Assembly (NCBI GenBank): GCA_031278795.1
Contig: JAITJT010000159.1
Coordinates: forward strand, 1-6,621
DNA: 6,621 bases
Source: Deltaproteobacteria bacterium
GTDB lineage: Bacteria > Desulfobacterota > Desulfarculia > Adiutricales > Adiutricaceae
Direction: 5' to 3'
The notes under the pieces were generated by a model that was given only the letters and a program-made list of their open reading frames with translations, searched no databases and had not been told where the DNA came from. Both the position numbers and the translations under genes were made by a program. Each line of letters starts with the position of its first letter. The stretch's first letter is position 1. Shown here piece by piece: positions 1 to 4,531 of the stretch.

Positions 1-854
1 GGCGCTGCCCCGGTGAGGCTGGTCCCTAGGATGAACTCCTTAACCTCAGAGAGATCGCTCTTCCTGAAGTCATCGGGCACGCCGGAGAGGGCCACCACGC
101 CGTCGTGGATGAGGTTCACCCTATCGGCTATGGTGAGGGTGGCGGCTATGTCATGGCTTATGACCACCACGGTGGCCATGGTTCTTTTGCGGACCTCCAG
201 GATGAGGGAGTCCACCTGGGAGCTAAGGATTGGATCTAAGCCTGTGGTGGGCTCGTCAAAGAAAAGTATCTTGGGCTCCATGATGAGGGCTCTCGCGATG
301 GCCACCCGTTTCTTCTCCCCTGAGGAGAGCTCTGAGACCTTGGCGTCATAGCTATCCTTCATGCCCAGCTCATTTAAGAGATTAAGAGACCTCTCCTTGG
401 CCTCCTTTGGCGCTAAGCTGCGGTGGAACCACACCGGAAAGGAAACGTTCTCACCTGCGGAGAGGGAATCAAAGAGCGCCCCATCTTGGAAGAGTAGGCC
501 AATGGACTTGCGGAGCTTTTCCCTATCCTTTTTTTTGGCCTTAAAGAACTCCATGTCGCCGTACCAGACCTCTCCCGAGTCCGGTTCCATGAGGCCCGTG
601 AGGTGCTTTAAAAGAACGCTCTTACCTCCTCCGCTCCTACCTATGATGAAGTTCACCTCACCCGGGTAGAGGACTAGATCCATGCCTCTTAACACATGGT
701 TGTCTCCAAAGCTCTTGGTGAGCTTCTTCACAACTATGGAGGGCGAGGTGGAGAGGCTTGGGGATGCTTGGTCCTCTGTTTTGGAGGAGGCCTTGGGAGA
801 GTCCGCCTTGTTAGAGCTAAGGTTTTCGTTGTTCCCTTTGGATTTCTGGCTCAA
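1..854 (-). CDS. mlaF: Mla-type ABC transporter ATP-binding protein (3' end cut by window)
   Basis: This is the ATPase of an Mla/Ttg2-type ABC system, which powers phospholipid transport at the inner membrane together with an MlaE permease. 284 codons are visible and the usual family length is about 250-270, so little is missing. I see Walker A GRSGGGKS (residues 72-79), the Q-loop in LFQDGALF (Q123; FQxGALF is typical of MlaF), the signature LSSGEKKR (176-183, where LSGG is usual), Walker B ILFFDE (196-201), the D-loop GLDP (205-208) and the H-loop His234 in ISHD. An in-frame TAG four codons upstream leaves TTG at 852-854 as the first start, with AGG eight bases before it. The next usable start, a GTG near residue 42, has no ribosome site. 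Residues 1-38 are a Ser/Lys/Asn-rich extension before the ABC fold. The gene begins 14 bp after the permease stop, so the two are surely co-transcribed. A substrate-binding MCE/MlaD gene would be expected just beyond the left edge. Confidence 0.93.
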   Translation of the reverse strand, partial: MSQKSKGNNENLSSNKADSPKASSKTEDQASPSLSTSPSIVVKKLTKSFGDNHVLRGMDLVLYPGEVNFIIGRSGGGKSVLLKHLTGLMEPDSGEVWYGDMEFFKAKKKDREKLRKSIGLLFQDGALFDSLSAGENVSFPVWFHRSLAPKEAKERSLNLLNELGMKDSYDAKVSELSSGEKKRVAIARALIMEPKILFFDEPTTGLDPILSSQVDSLILEVRKRTMATVVVISHDIAATLTIADRVNLIHDGVVALSGVPDDFRKSDLSEVKEFILGTSLTGAA

Positions 855-868
855 TTTCTCACCCTAGG

Positions 869-1645
869 CTAGTACATGATGGCCGTCATGATGAAGTCCC
901 CCACCAGGATGGAGACGTAACTCACCACCACGGCTATGGTGGTGGCCTTTCCCACGCCTTCCGCGCCTCCCTTGCAGAAATATCCGCTGTAGCAGCCCAC
1001 GCTGGTAAGGATGAAGCCAAAGACAGCGCTCTTGATGAGGCCGTCAAAGACGTCATCCATGATGACAATCTCCTGGATACGCCCCGCGAACTGGCCCGGG
1101 TCCAGACCCTTGGCCATGGCCACGAAATATCCACCCACCACGCCCACGGCGTCGGCAATGGCGGTAAGTATGGGAAGCATGAAGATCCCCGCCAGGATCC
1201 TGGGGCTGATTAAGTACTTGACGGGCTCCGCCGCCATCACGGTCAGGGCGTCTATCTGCTCGGTCACCTTCATGGCCGCGAGCTCCGCGGCCATGGCTGA
1301 ACCCACCCTACCGGTCACCATGAGGGCCGTTAAGACCGGCCCCAGCTCGCGGGTCATGGCCGTGGCCACCGTGGGCCCCACCATGCTCTCCGCTGAGAAA
1401 CGCCTGAATCCGTAGATTATCTGGAGGGTGAAGACCCCGCCCGTAAATACCCCGGTGAGTATGACCACCAAAAGGGAGTCCATACCCACAAACTCCATCT
1501 GTTTGAAGATGGATCGGAGCCTCCAGGGTGGGAGCAGGCTATAGAAGAGGGCCTTGACTGAGAGTATGCTGTAGCGCCCCAGGTGAAAGACCGTGTCCAA
1601 GATCACGCGTCCCAGGGCGGCCAAAGGCCTGGCCAGGGTATTCAC
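869..1645 (-). CDS. mlaE: MlaE-family ABC transporter permease
   Basis: This is the inner-membrane permease of an Mla-type lipid transporter; with the ATPase and an MCE-domain protein it moves phospholipid between the membranes. The 258 residues match the family length. The family's central block is intact, with RELGPVLTALMVTGR (99-113) followed by GSAMAAELAAMKVTEQIDAL (115-134). The conserved C-terminal glycine segment GGAEGVGKAT (226-235) is also present. Hydrophobic segments lie near 56-78, 149-176, 204-222 and 236-257, after an amphipathic N-terminus that fits the MlaE interfacial helix. The start is GTG at 1643-1645; TAA sits immediately upstream in frame, so no longer start exists. A GGGAG ribosome site (complement of 1656-1660) lies 10 bases before it. 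It is the first gene of the minus-strand unit. Direction of lipid transport cannot be read from sequence. The family call is secure, while the Mla-specific name is by similarity. Confidence 0.95.
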   Translation of the reverse strand: MNTLARPLAALGRVILDTVFHLGRYSILSVKALFYSLLPPWRLRSIFKQMEFVGMDSLLVVILTGVFTGGVFTLQIIYGFRRFSAESMVGPTVATAMTRELGPVLTALMVTGRVGSAMAAELAAMKVTEQIDALTVMAAEPVKYLISPRILAGIFMLPILTAIADAVGVVGGYFVAMAKGLDPGQFAGRIQEIVIMDDVFDGLIKSAVFGFILTSVGCYSGYFCKGGAEGVGKATTIAVVVSYVSILVGDFIMTAIMY

Positions 1646-1696
1646 TTAAGATAATCTCCCATAAGACAAGTTTTCAAGGAAAGATTTTAAAAAACA

Positions 1697-1725
1697 ATTA
1701 TAGACATAAGTGGGGCATGGATAGC
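1697..1725 (-). promoter_or_regulatory. Candidate sigma-70-type promoter for mlaE-mlaF
   Basis: Read on the minus strand, 1702-1697 is a perfect TATAAT, about 50 bases before the GTG start of the permease. A 17-base spacer puts the -35 hexamer at 1725-1720 (GCTATC), which is a poor match to TTGACA. A strong -10 with a weak -35 suggests a promoter that is activator-dependent or modest. The -35 position touches the edge of the GC hairpin at 1724-1747. In such AT-rich DNA a TATAAT can occur by chance. Confidence 0.4.
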
Positions 1726-1747
1726 CGCGCGCGCTATGGCGCGCGGC
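1724..1747. repeat. Perfect 9-bp GC-only inverted repeat upstream of mlaE
   Basis: GCCGCGCGC (1724-1732) and GCGCGCGGC (1739-1747) are exact reverse complements around a 6-base loop, GCTATG. All 18 arm bases are G or C, in DNA that is otherwise about one-third GC. No T-run follows on either strand, so it does not look like an intrinsic terminator. It lies just upstream of the candidate mlaE promoter, overlapping the edge of its -35 position, so an operator or a DNA/RNA structural element is the likelier reading. It is about 80 bp before the permease start. Confidence 0.75.
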
Positions 1748-2012
1748 CAAAAGCAAAAGCTTCTAAAAAAAATTCAAGGTAAATTTCTAAAGCTCTTCCT
1801 AAATTAGCTGATACGCGGCCTCCACAACAAACTAAAGTGAAAAGTGAATTTTACACTAAAACGCCGCTATGATCTGAATTAATACTAGATAAGGCAAATA
1901 AAAATATAAAAAGTTAACAAATCTGATAAGATGGAAAAAGTTGCTACATGCGAGTTTAGGGCTTATTTTCGGGCGGAAAGGCCCATTAACGGGCCACAAA
2001 GCTTCTGAACCA

Positions 2013-2048
2013 CCCCTGGACGGTCCTTTGGACGGCCCTTTGGACGAC
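2013..2048. repeat. 12-bp tandem repeat, three copies
   Basis: Three head-to-tail units lie at 2013-2024 (cccctggacggt), 2025-2036 (cctttggacggc) and 2037-2048 (cctttggacgac). The second and third differ at one base, and the first differs by a few. TTTGGACG is the shared core of the last two. In one plus frame the units would read Pro-Leu-Asp-Gly repeats, but the surrounding frame has no other sign of being a gene. GTCC-TTT-GGAC across a unit boundary could form a small hairpin. Confidence 0.8.
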
Positions 2049-2136
2049 CTTAGCTCTGGAAGTGTTTTGAGAAGAGTTCATCCCTCAGCTTGGGCCGTAG
2101 TTCCCCCATGCCGCAATGGATAGTGGTAAGCTTCAA

Positions 2137-2154
2137 CCGGTATAGCCGGTATAG
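2137..2154. repeat. 9-bp perfect direct doublet
   Basis: CCGGTATAG occurs twice back to back, at 2137-2145 and 2146-2154. The 9-bp period is close to one DNA helical turn, so the copies could be a paired binding site on one DNA face, or simply slippage like the neighbouring repeat patches. Confidence 0.75.
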
Positions 2155-2251
2155 CTGCTTCAATCTAGTTTTAGGCTGCAGCTTAACAAATTTTTATCAT
2201 AGAAATATAGCACATGCCACCAGATATTTACAGTGCCAATGCAAGAGCTCA

Positions 2252-2273
2252 GGGCCTAATTCACTTGAGGCCC
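2252..2273. repeat. Small inverted repeat (6-bp stem)
   Basis: GGGCCT (2252-2257) and AGGCCC (2268-2273) are exact reverse complements around a 10-base loop. TATATATT rather than a T-run lies downstream, so a terminator is unlikely. The right arm falls at the start of the spacer of the promoter candidate at 2265-2293. Confidence 0.4.
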
Positions 2274-2293
2274 GCCCTTATATATTCCATAAT
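2265..2293 (+). promoter_or_regulatory. Weak candidate rightward promoter
   Basis: TTGAGG (2265-2270), a 17-base spacer and CATAAT (2288-2293) give 4/6 and 5/6 matches to the sigma-70 consensus at ideal spacing. Transcription would begin near 2300 and run through the repeat patch at 2326-2369 towards the regulator gene. AT-rich DNA makes such matches easy by chance. Confidence 0.25.
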
Positions 2294-2325
2294 TCGATAA
2301 AGTTTTTCTTCAATAGCCCGCCTTG

Positions 2326-2369
2326 CCCTCTGGGCCCTCTGGGCCTTTTGGCCTTTTGGCCTTTTGGCC
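2326..2369. repeat. Compound tandem repeat: 9-bp x2 followed by 8-bp x3
   Basis: CCCTCTGGG is repeated exactly at 2326-2334 and 2335-2343. It is followed without a gap by CCTTTTGG at 2344-2351, 2352-2359 and 2360-2367, with a final CC. Every junction makes GGCC or GGGCCC, a self-complementary box, so the array is a ladder of GGCC boxes spaced by TTTT or TCT. The change of period from 9 to 8 suggests slippage and point change from one ancestral unit. It lies about 210 bp before the regulator start. Confidence 0.85.
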
Positions 2370-2481
2370 ATCATACTTTTGTGAGCGTTTGTCAGCTAGA
2401 TGAGCCCCTTATGGGCGCCCCCTGGAAGTTGCTTTGGGGCTTGAAAGCTTAGCTATTCTCTGTAGTCGCGCTCATTGTGGC

Positions 2482-2510
2482 TTGATCTGCTGGGTGTTTG
2501 GCACTATATT
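2482..2510 (+). promoter_or_regulatory. Sigma-70-like promoter of the regulator gene
   Basis: TTGATC (2482-2487), exactly 17 bases, then TATATT (2505-2510) match the -35 (4/6) and -10 (5/6) consensus at ideal spacing. Transcription would start near 2517, leaving a leader of about 65 bases before the ATG at 2583. This is the best promoter in the window by eye. Its -35 lies within the 11-mer GCTTGATCTGC, which recurs upstream of the next gene. Confidence 0.5.
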
Positions 2511-2582
2511 GAGAAAAATTTCCCAACTGGGGATAGAGGAATTTTTTAAAATTTAGGGAAACTTCACTTTCAGGACGCTTAG

Positions 2583-4418
2583 ATGGAAGATCACTCTGTG
2601 GTCCTTTTGGCCATAAAAAATAACAAGCTGGCCCAGACGGTCATCTCCGCCTTAAACGATAGGGGGGCCGTGGCAGAGAGATCCCAGAACCTGGAGGAGG
2701 CGAAAGAGGCCTTCAAGGAAAAGGGCTTTTCAGCCCTCATCTTCGATTTAGACGAGCAGGGCACCAAGAGCGAAAAAAAGCTCCTCAAGCTTGTGGAGGA
2801 TTTATCCTCCAGTCTGGAGACCCGGATCCTGGCCTTCGGGTCCAATCTAAGCCTAAAATTCGTGACCAACCTCTACCGGGCCGGGCTCTATGACTTCTTG
2901 GACCTACCCCCCGACCCCTTGGAGCTAAACCGCGCCCTCAATAAGCTCCTTAGCCAAAACACCACTGGTCCCAGAGCCCCGGAGAGGGCTATTTCCCCTA
3001 AAAAAACCCCAGAGGATAAGGGGAAGGAGAAGGATATGGACATGGGGGGTGTCACCCCATTGTCCCTGGCCCAGGCCTTCGCGGATCCCGCCCAAGGGAA
3101 AAAAAGCTTCAACATAGTGGGTGAGAGCGACAAGCTCAAGAAGCTCTTCCGGCTAATTGAGAAGGTCGCCAAGACCGATTCCACGGTCTTGGTGCAGGGG
3201 GAAAGTGGTACCGGAAAAGAGCTAATAGCGAGGGCCATCCACTACAGCTCACCTAGGAGGGACAAGCCCTTGGTGCCGGTCAACTGCGGGGCCATACCCG
3301 AGGAGCTCTTAGAGACCGAGCTCTTTGGGCACGAGAAGGGGGCCTTCACCTCGGCCTTGAAGGAGAGGGCCGGGCGCTTTGAGCTGGCCAATGGCGGCAC
3401 CATCTTCCTAGACGAGATAGGGGACATGTCTCCCAAGCTGCAGGTGAAGCTCTTGAGGGTGCTCCAGGAGAGGGAGTTTGAGCGCATAGGAGGGGATAGA
3501 ACCATAGAGGTGGACATCAGGGTCATAACCGCCACCCACGTGGATCTGGTGAAGGCCGTATCCGAGGGCCGCTTCCGGGAGGATCTCTACTACCGCCTAA
3601 ACGTCATACCCGTAACCGTTCCTCCCCTAAGGGAGAGGAAAGAGGACATCCCCAAGCTGGTGGAGTTTTTCCTGGAAAGACACAAGAACCTAATAGAAGC
3701 TGGAGACAATCTTAGCTTGAGCCCCAAGGCCATGGAGCTCTTACTTTGCCACGACTGGCCAGGAAACATCAGGGAGCTTGAGAACCTGGTGGAGCGTATG
3801 GTGACCTTGGCCGAGGGGAATATTTTAACGGTTGAGGACCTTCCACCCAAGTTCAAGCTCTATGACCAAGATGACCAAGAGCAATCTGTAACTGCACCAA
3901 ACTTTCTTATGAGAAGCGCCGCCAAAGATGGCATGGATCGTGAAGGATCAAATAAACGTGAGACTGACTCTTCGCAAATAGCTGATTCTGATAAAACAAC
4001 TAAAGAAAGTAATGATGCAACTCATAGCTTAATTGGCGATAAAACTCACAACCTAAGTAATGATTTAACAGCTAAGGTAAATGAAGAATCGTCTAAAGCT
4101 ATTCCAGATATAGATGAATCTCTTAGCTCTAAACGAGATAAGCAAAGTCTAGATATAGACTATGATAATAATACAGAGGTGGATAACGGCTCCCTCGGAG
4201 TAAAGGGCCTTGAGGGCGCCCTGGAGGCCATAATAGAGCCCCTCATCCACTTCCCCCAAGATGGGGTGGATCTAAACTCCCTAATCAGGGACTACGAGAG
4301 GGAGCTAATTAACAAGGCCATGGAGAAGGCCGGCGGGCTCAAGGTGGTGACCGCCAAGCTCCTCAATATAAACAGGACCACTCTCCAGGAAAAGTTGAAA
4401 AAACTGGAGAAAAACTAA
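2583..4418 (+). CDS. Sigma-54-dependent transcriptional activator with degenerate receiver
   Basis: A bacterial enhancer-binding protein that uses ATP to remodel sigma-54 RNA polymerase. Domains in order: receiver-like 1-125, charged linker 126-172, AAA+ 175-425, disordered linker about 428-535, and Fis-type HTH about 565-611. The AAA+ domain has Walker A GESGTGKE (206-213), GAFTSA (253-258, normally GAFTGA), Walker B IFLDE (274-278), an arginine-rich FREDLYYRLN (331-340) and WPGNIRELEN (392-401). The receiver keeps a plausible phospho-acceptor, Asp55 in LIFDLD, but lacks the usual N-terminal acidic pair (it reads VVLLAIKNN), the switch Thr/Ser (ILAFGS) and the conserved Lys (DFLDLPP). Phosphorylation control is therefore doubtful. 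The 611 residues exceed the usual 450-480, because of the AT-rich linker. AGGA at 2572-2575, seven bases before ATG, supports the start. No histidine kinase is visible beside it. Target genes cannot be read directly; the AMIN/TPR gene downstream is the nearest candidate. Confidence 0.95.
   Translation: MEDHSVVLLAIKNNKLAQTVISALNDRGAVAERSQNLEEAKEAFKEKGFSALIFDLDEQGTKSEKKLLKLVEDLSSSLETRILAFGSNLSLKFVTNLYRAGLYDFLDLPPDPLELNRALNKLLSQNTTGPRAPERAISPKKTPEDKGKEKDMDMGGVTPLSLAQAFADPAQGKKSFNIVGESDKLKKLFRLIEKVAKTDSTVLVQGESGTGKELIARAIHYSSPRRDKPLVPVNCGAIPEELLETELFGHEKGAFTSALKERAGRFELANGGTIFLDEIGDMSPKLQVKLLRVLQEREFERIGGDRTIEVDIRVITATHVDLVKAVSEGRFREDLYYRLNVIPVTVPPLRERKEDIPKLVEFFLERHKNLIEAGDNLSLSPKAMELLLCHDWPGNIRELENLVERMVTLAEGNILTVEDLPPKFKLYDQDDQEQSVTAPNFLMRSAAKDGMDREGSNKRETDSSQIADSDKTTKESNDATHSLIGDKTHNLSNDLTAKVNEESSKAIPDIDESLSSKRDKQSLDIDYDNNTEVDNGSLGVKGLEGALEAIIEPLIHFPQDGVDLNSLIRDYERELINKAMEKAGGLKVVTAKLLNINRTTLQEKLKKLEKN
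3867..4185 (+). other. AT-rich low-complexity linker segment inside the activator gene
   Basis: This stretch encodes roughly residues 429-534, between the AAA+ domain and the DNA-binding HTH. By hand count, 3961-4140 is about 33% GC, against about 58% in the AAA+ region (3421-3480). Codons switch to GAT, AAT, AAA, TCT and ACT where the rest of the gene prefers GAC, AAC, AAG and CTC. The peptide is rich in Ser, Asp, Asn, Lys and Thr with no predicted fold by eye. The reading frame is kept throughout, and GC-rich coding resumes at once near 4186. Confidence 0.8.
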
Positions 4419-4531
4419 AAATAATCCTTAAAAATCTATAAAAAGAGCTTGATCTGCGCCACCTGGTTTGTTGAAGGGTCCATTTTTGCCGATAATATAT
4501 ATGGATCTTTTTTTCCTTGGAGGACTTCCGC
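4419..4531 (+). promoter_or_regulatory. Short spacer with possible promoter for the AMIN/TPR gene
   Basis: The 113-bp gap has no convincing terminator hairpin, so read-through from the regulator gene is possible. GCTTGATCTGC at 4447-4457 repeats exactly the 11-mer at 2480-2490. A weak promoter can be drawn as TTGAAG (4471-4476), 16 bases, TAATAT (4493-4498). I see no TGGCAC-N5-TTGC sigma-54 site. Confidence 0.3.

Larger units (their letters stand above)
1646..2582. other. Long AT-rich divergent intergenic region, no supported gene
   Basis: These 937 bp separate the leftward transporter genes from the rightward regulator. Parts fall to about 27-35% GC (for example 1801-1920) against about 58% in the adjoining coding DNA. 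I find no ORF with a ribosome site, coding-like codon use or recognisable protein, and no tRNA-like fold. What it does hold is the GC hairpin (1724-1747), a GGCCC/GGGCC mini-hairpin (1980-1995), a 12-bp triple repeat (2013-2048), a 9-bp doublet (2137-2154), a GGGCCT/AGGCCC hairpin (2252-2273), a repeat patch (2326-2369) and promoter candidates. GGCC occurs about a dozen times, mostly inside these elements. It could be a decayed gene, a non-coding RNA locus or a long regulatory region. Confidence 0.7.

Noticed and set aside
13..867. Three plus-strand ORFs (13-351, 361-669, 682-867)
   Set aside because: They are antisense to the ATPase gene, whose full set of ABC motifs on the minus strand proves the coding strand.
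1724..1747. GC hairpin as an intrinsic terminator
   Set aside because: No T-run follows the stem in either direction, and no gene ends nearby.
1941..2123. 60-codon ORF with PLDG repeats
   Set aside because: No ribosome site, no codon-use signal and no recognisable protein; the repeated residues simply reflect the 12-bp DNA repeat.
2224..2239. Minus-strand TTGGCAC as a sigma-54 site directed at the mlaE genes
   Set aside because: No TTGC follows at the required distance (it reads AAATATC), and it is nearly 600 bp from the gene start.
2090..2452. 120-codon ORF running through the GGCC array
   Set aside because: No ribosome site. The composition, rich in Cys, Trp, Phe and Pro, is that of translated noncoding DNA, and the PLGPLGLLAFWPFG segment is just the tandem repeat.
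2498..2514. TTGGCAC-TATA-TTGAG resembling a sigma-54 -24/-12 promoter before the activator gene
   Set aside because: The -24 half is perfect, but the TTG half is one base too close and lacks the -12 GC. Spacing between GG and GC is strict for sigma-54. The sigma-70-like reading of the same bases fits better.
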